Source: Sphingobacterium sp. SYP-B4668
Lineage (GTDB): Bacteria; Bacteroidota; Bacteroidia; Sphingobacteriales; Sphingobacteriaceae
Assembly (NCBI RefSeq): GCF_027627455.1
Contig: NZ_CP115483.1
Span: 5,146,001 to 5,210,000 of the forward strand
Reading direction: 5' to 3'
Length of the DNA: 64,000 bases
Translations under genes and position numbers: made by a program
The notes under the pieces: generated by a model
The model's input: only the letters and a program-made list of their open reading frames with translations
What the model was told of the DNA's origin: nothing
Database searches by the model: none
Shown here: positions 17,057 to 25,943 of the stretch, piece after piece
How positions within the stretch are numbered: position 1 is the first letter of the stretch
How the letters are laid out: the number at the start of each line of letters is the position of its first letter

Positions 17057-17803
17057 CTATTTGTTAAAGTCAAACATTTCAGTTACTTGATAAAACCCCT
17101 TCTTCCCTTGAAGCCATTCTGCTGCAATAACAGCTCCTAGAGCAAACCCCTCTCTACTATGAGCAGTATGTTTGAATTCAATCTGATCAACCTCGGAGCT
17201 ATATAGTACAGTATGTGTACCAGGCACCTCCTCAATACGAAGACTTTCGATCAGTAACTCATTGGGTTTAGGGATAATCTCGCTGCCGCCATTATCCACA
17301 AGCTCATTGACCCATTTGGATTTGCTATCACTGTTTTCTAAAATCCCCTCTGCTATCGTAATTGCCGTCCCGCTGGGCGCATCCAGCTTATGCACATGAT
17401 GGATCTCTTCTACTTGGACATCATATTGGTGATACGGCTGGATGGCTTTAGATAACATTCTATTAATGTGAAAAAAGACGTTGACTCCGATGCTGAAATT
17501 CGAACCGTATAGCAAAGATTGATTGTCTGCTAAACAGATTTCTTTAACTTCTTCTAGATGGTCGTACCAACCAGTTGTCCCTACAACAAGAGGGACAGAA
17601 GCTTCGAAACAGAGACTAATGTTTTCCAATGCACCCGATGGGATACTAAAATCTATGGCGACATCGGCACCTTGAATATCTACAGCAGTTAATGTTTCTC
17701 TATTGTGCTGATCGACAATCAACATAATCTCATGCCCTCGCTTTTGTGCAAATTTTTCAATGAGCTGACCCATTTTACCGTATCCCAAAAGAACAATTTT
17801 CAT
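17057..17803 (-). CDS. dapB: 4-hydroxy-tetrahydrodipicolinate reductase
   Basis: 248 aa. DapB reduces 4-hydroxy-tetrahydrodipicolinate with NAD(P)H in the diaminopimelate/lysine pathway, which feeds peptidoglycan. Visible motifs: the nucleotide-binding MKIVLLGYGKMGQLIE at the start, VVGTTGWY, SNFSIGVNVFFHINR, and the substrate motif VEEIHHVHKLDAPSGTAIT with its catalytic histidines and lysine. The length suits the short Bacteroidetes form. First gene of the dapB-lepB-lepB unit. Confidence 0.95.
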   Translation of the reverse strand: MKIVLLGYGKMGQLIEKFAQKRGHEIMLIVDQHNRETLTAVDIQGADVAIDFSIPSGALENISLCFEASVPLVVGTTGWYDHLEEVKEICLADNQSLLYGSNFSIGVNVFFHINRMLSKAIQPYHQYDVQVEEIHHVHKLDAPSGTAITIAEGILENSDSKSKWVNELVDNGGSEIIPKPNELLIESLRIEEVPGTHTVLYSSEVDQIEFKHTAHSREGFALGAVIAAEWLQGKKGFYQVTEMFDFNK

Positions 17804-18187
17804 CTGTATATATTTTGTTTTTATATCTATTAGAGGGACCCTTTGGTGATAAAATAGTCATGGCTTTTCAGCTTAATGATTCCCTTCAGGTTCATCTGTA
17901 TATGTTTTGATCTCCACATTGTCATATAAGACAGCCACAATATTCGACCTCCAACATTCTATTTTCCCTCGAGGGAAAATGCTTTTGGGAGTATTGATAT
18001 CGGCGTATTACTTTGCCAATGGATATTTCATATATGATTTTGTCTAAATAATACCTCTTTCATCACTAATCAGTGCTAGCATCACGTAATGAGCAAAGTG
18101 TCGATGAATAGGCTACTTCTCCAAGCCATTATAAATTATCACGCTAATTTAATGACTTAAACGGATTTACAAAGGGATTTGTATGTA
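17804..18187. other. Non-coding gap between dapB and the DUF5683 gene
   Basis: 384 bases with no credible ORF. It should hold the dapB promoter. TTCATCTGTATAT followed by TTTTG occurs twice (near 17801 and 17889), and a perfect 20-bp palindrome lies at 17961-17980. No clear TAnnTTTG box or terminator was recognised. Confidence 0.6.
17961..17980. repeat. Perfect 20-bp palindrome
   Basis: ATTTTCCC-TCGA-GGGAAAAT is fully self-complementary. It lies about 160 bp upstream of the dapB start and 780 bases from the DUF5683 start. It could be a dimer-binding operator or a cruciform; no T-run makes it a poor terminator. Confidence 0.6.
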
Positions 18188-18925
18188 TTATTTGAATTGC
18201 AAGGTCATTTTGACTCCAAAATGTGGTTTTAGGAGGTAAGGTTGGAATGCATACTGCCCATTACCAGATAATACTGTAGGAGAAAATCGGTACGTGAAGC
18301 GCTTGGCATCCCCTATACTCCATCTGTTTTTAAGCATAGAGTCAACATATGCTTCAACGACATTTAGACCATACCATCCTAACGTACCCAGAATCGCCAA
18401 GTCACGGTTTCGACGATAACCATCCTTGATTCGAATCAGCCCGTCTGTAGATTGGTTCAGCATCTCCGGATCAAGCTTATCAGTACCTCCACTCTTTTGC
18501 CGAAAATCCAGCTCTTTGATGACACGTTTGTAATATCGATGGTTAAATTCGATAACGAGACCCGTTGAAACAAACCCTCCGTAAATAACTGGAACTTTGA
18601 TCCACCAAAGTCCTCCATTGGAATATTGTCCCCATCCAGGAACCATCAGCGACCTTTTCCAAGCGACTGTTGACTTATGTTCTATGGCTAAACGTGCAGA
18701 GTCCTTTAGCGCATTTTCAGCTTCCTCTTTTGCTTCCTTCTCCGCCTTTTCTCGCCTCCGTCTCTCTTTACGTGTCTCCTCTTTTTTTACAGTGTCTTGG
18801 ATTGCATCCATCTTTTCTGCAGATTTCTGCACCGAAATGGCTGTTTTGACACTATCTTGCTTTTGTCCAAAGACCGAAAGGCAAAAAGTAAAGAAAACGA
18901 GAAATAAAAAGAGGGACTTCGTCAT
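18188..18925 (-). CDS. DUF5683 membrane protein
   Basis: 245 aa. It begins with a hydrophobic signal segment (LFLFLVFFTFCLSVFGQ), followed by a highly charged Lys/Glu/Arg stretch (about residues 45-80, low complexity, probably coiled). The DUF5683 core has SLMVPGWGQYSNGGLWWIKVP, a hydrophobic segment after it, and LGWYGLNVVEAYVDS. Function is unknown. In Bacteroidetes the gene usually follows parA-parB as here (12 bp after parB), which may mean shared expression more than shared function. Confidence 0.87.
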   Translation of the reverse strand: MTKSLFLFLVFFTFCLSVFGQKQDSVKTAISVQKSAEKMDAIQDTVKKEETRKERRRREKAEKEAKEEAENALKDSARLAIEHKSTVAWKRSLMVPGWGQYSNGGLWWIKVPVIYGGFVSTGLVIEFNHRYYKRVIKELDFRQKSGGTDKLDPEMLNQSTDGLIRIKDGYRRNRDLAILGTLGWYGLNVVEAYVDSMLKNRWSIGDAKRFTYRFSPTVLSGNGQYAFQPYLLKPHFGVKMTLQFK

Positions 18926-18937
18926 TATGGATAAAGA

Positions 18938-19864
18938 TTACCAATCCAAGAGTTCAAGGATTCTGCTCAAATCGTCTTCAGACTCAAAAGGAATCTCAAT
19001 TGCACCTTTTCCTTTAGTTGATGATTTAACATTCAGCTTGACTCTAGAAGAAAATTTGGTTGCTAGGTCATCTTCAATTTTTTGAAACTGAAAGGGCAAA
19101 GCCGTTTTGTCCTCTCCCGGTGATTTTTTACGGGCTGCCGCCTGTTGAACCTCGCGAACAAGTTGTTCAGCCTTTCTAACCGACAAACCTTTTTCGATGA
19201 TTTCTTTAAAAATAAACAATTGCTTGTCTACCTCTCCAACGTTAATCAATGCACGAGCATGCCCCATGGAGAGTTGTCCATCACGAATTGCAGCTTGAAT
19301 CACTGGCGGCAATTTCAACAGTCTAAGGTAGTTGGTGACAGTGGAACGGTTTTTACTGACGCGATCCCCTAATTCCTCTTGCTTAAGATTACACTCTTCT
19401 ATCATCCGTTGAAAGCTCAAAGCCACTTCAATGGCATTCAGATTCTCACGCTGAATATTTTCAATTAAGGCCATTTCCAACATTTGCTGGTCATTGGCCG
19501 TACGGACATAAGCCGGGATTTCTCTAATTCCGGCCAACTTAGAGGCCCTAAGACGACGTTCTCCACTAATGAGCTGATAAGCACTATCACCGACTTGGCG
19601 TACGGTAATAGGTTGAATCAGCCCCTGTAGTTGGATGGAGTCTGATAATTCTTGGAGTGCCTGCTCGTCAAAGTCTGTCCTTGGCTGAAATGGATTAACA
19701 GTAATCTCATCTACCCGTATAAAATTTATACTTCCAGAGGTCTTGCCTCTCTCCATTATATCCGACTCCGAGACGCTTGATGATCTCGACACTTCCATAT
19801 TCTCATCTTGAAGCAAAGCTCCAAGCCCTTTCCCTAATCCTGTTTTACGTTGTTGTGCAGCCAT
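18938..19864 (-). CDS. parB: Chromosome-partitioning protein ParB
   Basis: 308 aa. The start MAAQQRKTGLGKGLGALL is typical. The N-terminal ParB/Sulfiredoxin-like CTP-binding domain contains NPFQPRTDF and the GERRLRASKLAG box. A helix-turn-helix follows (KQEELGDRVSKNRSTVTNYLR), then a C-terminal dimerisation part rich in Lys. ParB loads onto parS sites near the origin, spreads as a CTP clamp and works with ParA and SMC. It begins 1 bp after the parA stop. I looked for a parS-like sequence in this window and found no convincing match. Confidence 0.96.
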   Translation of the reverse strand: MAAQQRKTGLGKGLGALLQDENMEVSRSSSVSESDIMERGKTSGSINFIRVDEITVNPFQPRTDFDEQALQELSDSIQLQGLIQPITVRQVGDSAYQLISGERRLRASKLAGIREIPAYVRTANDQQMLEMALIENIQRENLNAIEVALSFQRMIEECNLKQEELGDRVSKNRSTVTNYLRLLKLPPVIQAAIRDGQLSMGHARALINVGEVDKQLFIFKEIIEKGLSVRKAEQLVREVQQAAARKKSPGEDKTALPFQFQKIEDDLATKFSSRVKLNVKSSTKGKGAIEIPFESEDDLSRILELLDW

Positions 19865-19865
19865 A

Positions 19866-20663
19866 CTATGCGGTTACCGTTTGCTTTTCCTCTTTAATCA
19901 ATCCATTTTTTTCCAAAATCTCTCTGGCTAAATTCAGGTAATTGATAGCACCTTTACAAGACGCATCATGCATAATTACTGAAATACCAAAACTTGGAGC
20001 CTCACTCAATCGTGTATTCCGTTGAATGATAGTGCTAAATACCAAATCACTGAAATGGGTACGCACCTCCTCTACCACTTGGTTTGATAGGCGAAGACGC
20101 ACGTCATACATCGTCAATAAAATACCCTCTATCTCCAAATTTGTATTTAACCTATTCTGCACTATCTTAATCGTATTCAACAATTTCCCCAAACCTTCCA
20201 AGGCAAAATACTCACATTGAACAGGTATAATGACAGAATCAGAAGCAGTCAAAGCATTAATCGTGATTAGCCCTAGAGAAGGTGAGCAATCAATAATGAT
20301 AAAATCGTAATCATCCTTTATATCGTCCAGCACCTTCTTCATCTTATATTCCCGCTCATGCATATTGATCATTTCAATCTCAGCCCCCACCAAATCAATA
20401 TGCGCTGGAAAAAGATCTAAGTTCGGGGTTTCGGTCGCCTGAATAGCGTCACGTGCAGCCAAATCATTCACCAAACATTCGTAGACGCTGGCCTTGATAC
20501 CACGAGGATCAAACCCTATACCAGAGGTAGAGTTTGCTTGAGGATCGGCATCAACTAGAAGCGTTTTATACTCCAATACTGCCAAACTCGCGGCCAAGTT
20601 GATGGAAGTGGTTGTTTTTCCAACCCCTCCTTTTTGATTTGCGATAGCTATAATTTTACCCAT
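19866..20663 (-). CDS. parA: Chromosome-partitioning ATPase ParA
   Basis: 265 aa, deviant-Walker ATPase. The Walker A motif KGGVGKTTT is at residues 11-19, switch I is DADPQANSTSG, and Walker B is DFIIIDCSPSLGL. ParA uses ATP-driven DNA binding to move ParB-parS complexes. It is the first gene of parA-parB-DUF5683 and diverges from an FMN reductase gene 235 bp away. A TAAATTTG box, matching TAnnTTTG, lies upstream on its strand but without a visible TTG partner. Confidence 0.96.
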   Translation of the reverse strand: MGKIIAIANQKGGVGKTTTSINLAASLAVLEYKTLLVDADPQANSTSGIGFDPRGIKASVYECLVNDLAARDAIQATETPNLDLFPAHIDLVGAEIEMINMHEREYKMKKVLDDIKDDYDFIIIDCSPSLGLITINALTASDSVIIPVQCEYFALEGLGKLLNTIKIVQNRLNTNLEIEGILLTMYDVRLRLSNQVVEEVRTHFSDLVFSTIIQRNTRLSEAPSFGISVIMHDASCKGAINYLNLAREILEKNGLIKEEKQTVTA

Positions 20664-20790
20664 TGAATGATAATCTAATTCGTTGTATACTTCCTACTCT
20701 TCTAAATCGCCGAAAATCAAGATTTATTAAACTCAAATCACAAATTTACTGACGTTTTATGAATAAAATGCTTAAATGATGTTAAATTCG

Positions 20791-20798
20791 TACTTTTG
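20791..20798 (+). promoter_or_regulatory. Possible -7 box for the FMN reductase gene
   Basis: TACTTTTG matches TAnnTTTG about 100 bp before the start codon. No good -33 TTG is visible. Confidence 0.3.
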
Positions 20799-20898
20799 GT
20801 AGAGGTTTAGAACACTATACCACAGACCGCTAAGATACAAAAAATCAGCGATATCATAACCCGAAGCTGACGCGGTTTTTGTAAGTAACAAGACGACA

Positions 20899-21420
20899 AT
20901 GGATTTAATTATATCTGGAACGAATAGACAAGGAAGCCACTCCTTAAAGGTAGCAAAATATTATCAACAAGAGCTCCAACGAAAAGGAGAGCAATGGCAA
21001 CTTCTATCTTTGATAGACTTACCCGACAACATCATCGTTTCAGACCTGTATAACAATCGTAGTGAAGCCTTTAGACGCATACAAGAGCAGGTTTCAGAGG
21101 CAAAAAGAATTATATTCATAATCCCCGAATACAACGGTAGCTACCCCGGCGTCTTGAAGATTTTTATTGATGCTTGTGCTTTCCCAATCAGCTTTTTCAA
21201 TAAAAAAGCTGCGTTAGTAGGAGTATCCAGCGGTAAGTACGGTAACATCAGAGGCATCGATCATTTTACAGGAGTATGCAATTACCTTCGAATGCATGTC
21301 CTCCCCTTAAAAATACATATCCCGCACATTCAGTCGGAGCTAAATGAGCAACAAGAGCTTTTCCAATCCACCACTATCAAATTTGTCAATGAGCAATTGG
21401 ACGAAATTATACGCTTTTAG
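20899..21420 (+). CDS. NADPH-dependent FMN reductase (flavodoxin-like)
   Basis: 173 aa. The phosphate-binding loop of the flavodoxin fold is SGTNRQGSHSLKVAKYY at the N-terminus, and IIPEYNGSYPGVLKIFIDAC is the conserved PEYN motif of the NADPH:FMN/quinone/azo-reductase family (ArsH, ChrR, Azr). It should pass electrons from NAD(P)H to FMN-bound substrates such as quinones. It is a single-gene unit, converging with the phosphoesterase gene with only 8 bp between stops. Confidence 0.88.
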   Translation: MDLIISGTNRQGSHSLKVAKYYQQELQRKGEQWQLLSLIDLPDNIIVSDLYNNRSEAFRRIQEQVSEAKRIIFIIPEYNGSYPGVLKIFIDACAFPISFFNKKAALVGVSSGKYGNIRGIDHFTGVCNYLRMHVLPLKIHIPHIQSELNEQQELFQSTTIKFVNEQLDEIIRF

Positions 21421-21428
21421 TCCAAGCG

Positions 21429-22256
21429 CTATTTCGATTTAAGAATATTTTCAAGAAGACTGTCAATCGTATCCTTGAACAAAAGGTCTGGAGCAGGATA
21501 CTTCCCAAGAAGATGCTTACTACTTTCATAGTTAAACATTACCCACTCTCCTTCGTGATACTCGAGAGCGGTTAGATTTTCCACCCAATCGCCGGCATTT
21601 AGATACACGGTTTCTCCTTTTCTATTCTTAACCGGCTTAATTTGAGGCTGGTGAATATGTCCGCACACGACATAATCATACCCCTGCTCTATTGCCAGCT
21701 CCGAGGCTGTATCCTCAAAATCATTGATATACTTAACAGCCTTCTTTACGCTGTTTTTGATTTTTTTAGAAAAAGAATACTTCTCTTTCCCCAACTTGAC
21801 TAAAAACCAATTGAAGAGGTTATTAAGCTGAATCAACTTATCGTATCCCCAACCACCCAATTTTGCTAACCATTTGGCATGATGTATAGAAACATCAAAT
21901 ACATCCCCGTGAAAAACCCAAGCCAACTTCCCTCCTAAATTAAGCACAATCTTATTGGCCAATAGAATATTACCAAAATGAACATTGACAAATTTTCGGA
22001 GCATTTCATCATGATTGCCCGTGATATAAATGACTTCGGTCCCTTGGCAAGCCATTTCAAAAACGTACTTAATGACCGACAGATGAGTATCGGGAAAGTA
22101 ACTTTTCTTAAATTGCCAAATATCGATAATATCGCCATTCAAAATCAGTTTACGTGGTTTAATTGACCTCAAATATTGCAAGAGTTCATAGGCTCTACAG
22201 CCATATGTCCCTAAGTGCACGTCTGAAAGAATAACTAAATCTACTTCACGTTTCAT
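21429..22256 (-). CDS. LpxH-like metallophosphoesterase (UDP-2,3-diacylglucosamine diphosphatase family)
   Basis: 275 aa. All five calcineurin-type metal motifs are present: SDVHLG (Asp12, His14), NGDIID (Asp42), TGNHDE (Asn81, His82), HGDVFD and GHIHQPQ near residue 198. The acidic second motif with DIW and the small size fit the LpxH/LpxH2 group, which cleaves UDP-2,3-diacylglucosamine to lipid X in lipid A synthesis on the inner face of the inner membrane. A broader phosphodiesterase role cannot be excluded. Confidence 0.85.
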   Translation of the reverse strand: MKREVDLVILSDVHLGTYGCRAYELLQYLRSIKPRKLILNGDIIDIWQFKKSYFPDTHLSVIKYVFEMACQGTEVIYITGNHDEMLRKFVNVHFGNILLANKIVLNLGGKLAWVFHGDVFDVSIHHAKWLAKLGGWGYDKLIQLNNLFNWFLVKLGKEKYSFSKKIKNSVKKAVKYINDFEDTASELAIEQGYDYVVCGHIHQPQIKPVKNRKGETVYLNAGDWVENLTALEYHEGEWVMFNYESSKHLLGKYPAPDLLFKDTIDSLLENILKSK

Positions 22257-22367
22257 AGGTCATTTCGTTTTTACAAAAAAGCAAAACGCATATTAATTAA
22301 TCATTTTCAGACAATTAAGAAATTATAATTTTTATATCTTTACCGCTCATCAATAATCAACATCTGA

Positions 22368-23102
22368 ATGGACCTGTTCAAAAAGTTTGTAATCCCCGTC
22401 TTAGCAATTGTTTTTCTCTGCCAAAGCTGTAGCCAACCAAAGCCTGATTCCAATGTACTATCCGCTGCGGAAAAGCAAGACGGCTGGAAACTGCTGTTCA
22501 ACGGAGAAAACACCAAAGGATGGCATGTCTTCAACCAAACTGACACCAATACCAAATGGATTGTAGGTGAGAATATACTATCCTGCTCTCCCCACAAAAA
22601 GGATGGTGTATATGGGGATCTCGTTACCGACAAAAGCTATGAAAACTTTGAATTGACTTTTGATTGGAGTATCGGAAAGGGAGGTAATAGCGGAGTGTTC
22701 ATCAATGTACAAGAAGACCCCAAATATAGCGCAACCTTTGTCACTGGAATAGAAATGCAGCTATTGGACAATGCAAATGCCGAACCTCGACACCAACAAG
22801 ACAGCACCCATTGGGCTGGCTGTATTTACGACGTCAGCTGTAACGGCAGCCAGTCCAAACCCAATCCCTATGGAGAGTGGAACTCATCTAAAATCATTCA
22901 AAAAAATGGTATCATCACTTTTTGGCTCAACGGTCTCATAACCGCAGAGGAAAATCTCAACGGACCTTCTTGGAAAGGAAAAGTTCAACAAAGCAACCTA
23001 AAAATCCATCCCGATTTTGCTAAAATCCCATCCGGTAAAATTGCTTTTCAAAATCATACAGACTCCGTTGCCTTTAAAAATATAAAAATTAGAGAACTGT
23101 AA
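22368..23102 (+). CDS. DUF1080 lipoprotein (3-keto-disaccharide hydrolase family)
   Basis: 244 aa. A lipoprotein signal peptide ends at the lipobox FLCQSC, so the protein is anchored by Cys in the envelope. The DUF1080 concanavalin-like domain is clear: WKLLFNGENTKGWHVFN, FELTFDWSIGKGGNSGVF, GIEMQLLDNANAEP, and a C-terminal GKIAFQNHTDSVAFKNIKIREL. Members hydrolyse 3-keto-glycosides made by periplasmic GMC or Gfo/Idh oxidoreductases. No such oxidase is adjacent, though a secreted sugar isomerase of the kind found in these pathways lies at the left end of the window. Confidence 0.9.
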   Translation: MDLFKKFVIPVLAIVFLCQSCSQPKPDSNVLSAAEKQDGWKLLFNGENTKGWHVFNQTDTNTKWIVGENILSCSPHKKDGVYGDLVTDKSYENFELTFDWSIGKGGNSGVFINVQEDPKYSATFVTGIEMQLLDNANAEPRHQQDSTHWAGCIYDVSCNGSQSKPNPYGEWNSSKIIQKNGIITFWLNGLITAEENLNGPSWKGKVQQSNLKIHPDFAKIPSGKIAFQNHTDSVAFKNIKIREL

Positions 23103-23166
23103 ATCAATCTGACCCGCTACTCAAAAAATAGGTTTGACGGGTCAGACTGCCAAAAACACTAAAGCT

Positions 23167-24981
23167 TCACCAATGGAAGACAAGCCCTGCAGACGCTCCC
23201 CCGTGAAACGTATTGGACCGTTTGTCGGCTCCCCAAATTTTCCACCGCACGGATTCCCTTGTTTCTGCTGAAAGCATAGATTCGGAATAATTAAACGACG
23301 GCGCAACATAAACTTGTAGACTCTTTGTCAGATGATATCTAGGAATTACTCGAAAGATAGCCCGATTGACATCATCATCGAATCCAGAGGTAAAGCTTGT
23401 CCGTGTTGCCAACTCTGTCGCAAGTGAAAATCGCTGACGACGAATCAAATTAGCCCCTATCCCGAACTCGACCGCATACTTTGAATCCTCGCTATCAACA
23501 TAGGCCCCCACCCCAATCAAACTGTACATCACGCGCCCTCCAGAACGGAAATTAAAAGCAACTAACTTGCTTTCGTCCACACTAATGGAGAATTCTTTAC
23601 TTCCATTTTTTATAAAGTTGAAAACACCTATTGGATAGTCGCTGCTATCTGCAATATTGACTAGTCCTGCAAGCTGAATTCCTTTTACTTTTTTTGCGAT
23701 ATTGACACCTCCAGCTATCTGACTGCCCACATTAGCTCTTGATATATTCGTCACCCCGGCCAACTGTACACCTTTTGTACTTTTGGCAATATTCACTCCA
23801 CCAGCTATCTGACTGCCCACATCAGCCCTTGATATATTTGTCACTCCGGCCAGTTGCACACCTTTAGATTGGCGAGCAAGATTAAGAGCTCCAGCAATTT
23901 GCGCTCCTGACTTGACTGTATCTACATTGTTCCAAATTCCACCAATCTGTACCCCAGAAAGATCGTGTACAACAATATTCCCTCCGCCAGCAAGTTGCAC
24001 TCCCTTTACATTGCCTCCAACTACATTAAATAATCCTCCAACCTGCGTCCCCCTTACATTATATTGATTGATGTTAAATGCACCTGCCATCTCAAATCCA
24101 TCTACACCAGCGGTATATCCACCTAGTACGTTTAAAGAAAACTTATTGACGACTTGAGATTCAAAAAAACCATGGGTACTCAATCCTGGAGTCAGCGACA
24201 CTTGAAAGGGGCTATAAGCAAATACGCCCGCCAAATTGAGACTTTGAAGTCTTTGTGAGGAATTTGAAAAGAGTCCTCCAAAAAAAGTAGAGAAAACCGT
24301 CTTGCCCTGACCATAGTCACTGTAGTAACCTAATTTTCCTCCTTTTCCCAACAACTCAGCAGCCTCGACAGGCAGCAGCAACATGATAGAGGTGTCTCTA
24401 TAGTCTTCTTTACTCATAGATATTGCAATTAGATTATCCGGCTTTTTTACGTCCAGCTCAAAGTAACCGTTACGATCTGTCAATGTAGACACGAAAGCCC
24501 CCCTATCATATACACTTGCATAAGGAATAGCCTTGTCGGTACGTAGATCTCGGATATACCCTGTAATCATCATCCTATTATTAATTTCTTCAGGAATGTT
24601 GACTTCTACATCCATACGTTGGGGAGCATAGTTTATAATAATATGGGACGAAGTCTCTTTAAAACTAAATTGCTGCCCCAAGACCTTTTCCAAATAAGCG
24701 ACCAAGACGCCTTTAAAAGGTTTGACATTGACAACACTATCTGGGTTGAGCAATCGACTGTTATAAGAGAAGCTTATCCCCTCCTTTTCATTCACCCAAT
24801 TAAAGATATCTCTAACAACCGCTCCCTTGAACTCGGGAACTCGCACCTCTTGCGATAATTTACTCTGCGCAATCGCATATGGACCAATCGCATGAGAACA
24901 GAATACGAGCGCAAATAATTTTAATCTTTGCACAAAAAAAACAACCAACTTCATTCGACGAACGATTTTAAATCTAAACAT
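23167..24981 (-). CDS. STN-domain protein with LA_2272-type surface repeats (output of the FecR system)
   Basis: 604 aa. After a signal segment (an ATG nine codons in, at 24954, gives a cleaner one ending AIAQ) comes an STN domain (about residues 45-115: VRDIFNWVNEKEGISFSY), then a carboxypeptidase-regulatory-like domain (about 138-205: ITGYIRDLRTDKAIPYASVY). From about 240 to 455 there is a repeat array with GVQLAGVTNIS and GSQIAGGVNIAK units of the LA_2272 surface-repeat kind. The C-terminal 130 residues look like outer-membrane beta strands and end in FHW. There is no TonB plug or 22-strand barrel, although this is the slot where a FecA-like receptor normally sits. It follows FecR by 5 bp. 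The ligand and exact topology are unknown. Confidence 0.82.
   Translation of the reverse strand: MFRFKIVRRMKLVVFFVQRLKLFALVFCSHAIGPYAIAQSKLSQEVRVPEFKGAVVRDIFNWVNEKEGISFSYNSRLLNPDSVVNVKPFKGVLVAYLEKVLGQQFSFKETSSHIIINYAPQRMDVEVNIPEEINNRMMITGYIRDLRTDKAIPYASVYDRGAFVSTLTDRNGYFELDVKKPDNLIAISMSKEDYRDTSIMLLLPVEAAELLGKGGKLGYYSDYGQGKTVFSTFFGGLFSNSSQRLQSLNLAGVFAYSPFQVSLTPGLSTHGFFESQVVNKFSLNVLGGYTAGVDGFEMAGAFNINQYNVRGTQVGGLFNVVGGNVKGVQLAGGGNIVVHDLSGVQIGGIWNNVDTVKSGAQIAGALNLARQSKGVQLAGVTNISRADVGSQIAGGVNIAKSTKGVQLAGVTNISRANVGSQIAGGVNIAKKVKGIQLAGLVNIADSSDYPIGVFNFIKNGSKEFSISVDESKLVAFNFRSGGRVMYSLIGVGAYVDSEDSKYAVEFGIGANLIRRQRFSLATELATRTSFTSGFDDDVNRAIFRVIPRYHLTKSLQVYVAPSFNYSESMLSAETRESVRWKIWGADKRSNTFHGGASAGLVFHW
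23696..23875 (-). repeat. Two tandem 90-bp coding repeats in the LA_2272-type gene
   Basis: Units at 23696-23785 and 23786-23875 are clearly alike at the DNA level (for example CCAGCTATCTGACTGCCCAC in both). Each codes for 30 residues of the form GVQLAGVTNISRA-(D/N)-VGSQIAGGVNIAK. More diverged copies flank them. High DNA identity suggests recent duplication or unequal exchange. Confidence 0.85.
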
Positions 24982-24986
24982 AATGC

Positions 24987-25943
24987 TTACTTAATGTGAT
25001 AAACATGCCCCTTCTTTTCTATTCTCAGATCAAAGGTTTTCAGGATGACATCAATCATTTCTGACAATGTTTGTTGTTCGAAAGTCGCCGACAACAACTT
25101 TCTGCCATGCTCAGGATTATCTAATACAAATTGTATATCATAGGCCTTGCTCAAGACTTGGAGCACACGCGTAAGTGGAGTGTTTTCGAAAACAAACTCT
25201 TGATGAACGTAGTACTTATATAATTGGTCCGGTACGGTATCCACTTTGATACTATTCTTCACACTATCTGTTATCAACGCATACTGACGAGGTTTCAAAA
25301 CCACCTCCTGATTACCAAACTGAACCCGCACAGACCCGGATGCGACAATTACCTCAGTATCACTCTTATCTTGACGCACGTGAAAACTGGTTCCTAATAC
25401 GGTAATACGGGATTTGCCAGATTCTATAACAAAGGGATGCTTCTCATCACGTTTGACCTCAAAAAAAGCTTCACCATTCATTAACTTAACCTGCCTATTT
25501 TTATTGAACCATGACTCATAATACGTCAGTGCAGCGTTCCGATTTAAAGTCACCACACTACCGTCCGGTAGACTATCTCGTTGTATATTTGCCAAAGTTT
25601 GCAAATGCTTAGAATCGCTCCTACTCGCATCTAACCAATAAAACGAAAGTCCGATTAGCAACACAGCTGCTGCCGCCCATTGAATCCTCCGCTTAATCGA
25701 AACCACCGCAACTGATTTAGTGCTCATCTCCCGACCAGACCGCCGACTCACGAATGTAGCCCAAGCTTGATCCACATCGACGTCCTTCGGCAACTTGACA
25801 TGAGCCCCGAGCTCCCATACTTTTTTCATCTCTGAATAAACTTTCTCGTTTTTTTTGTCCAGAAAAATCCATTCCTCAACAGCAATACGCTCTTCCGACG
25901 TAAGTTCTCCGACAATATATCGTATTAATAATTCTTCTTTCAT
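24987..25943 (-). CDS. FecR-family anti-sigma factor
   Basis: 318 aa. The cytoplasmic N-terminus (about 1-85) holds the sigma-binding helices, a single membrane helix lies at about 88-105, and the periplasmic part has the FecR domain (about 120-210: LPDGSVVTLNRNAALTY, LNGEAFFEVKRDEKHPF) and a C-terminal DUF4974 domain (FVFENTPLTRVLQVLSKAYD), itself STN-like. It should hold the ECF sigma at the membrane and release it when the STN partner signals. Its start overlaps the sigma stop by 4 bases (ATGA), so translation is coupled. Confidence 0.93.
   Translation of the reverse strand: MKEELLIRYIVGELTSEERIAVEEWIFLDKKNEKVYSEMKKVWELGAHVKLPKDVDVDQAWATFVSRRSGREMSTKSVAVVSIKRRIQWAAAAVLLIGLSFYWLDASRSDSKHLQTLANIQRDSLPDGSVVTLNRNAALTYYESWFNKNRQVKLMNGEAFFEVKRDEKHPFVIESGKSRITVLGTSFHVRQDKSDTEVIVASGSVRVQFGNQEVVLKPRQYALITDSVKNSIKVDTVPDQLYKYYVHQEFVFENTPLTRVLQVLSKAYDIQFVLDNPEHGRKLLSATFEQQTLSEMIDVILKTFDLRIEKKGHVYHIK

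Noticed and set aside
18188..20898. parS site near parAB
   Set aside because: No sequence close to the known TGTTNCACGTGAAACA-type consensus was found by eye; near-matches such as TTTCACGTG elsewhere in the window lack the rest.
23108..23146. Inverted repeat TCTGACCCG/CGGGTCAGA after the DUF1080 gene as a terminator
   Set aside because: The loop is 21 nt and there is no T-run on either strand; it may still be a weak structure.
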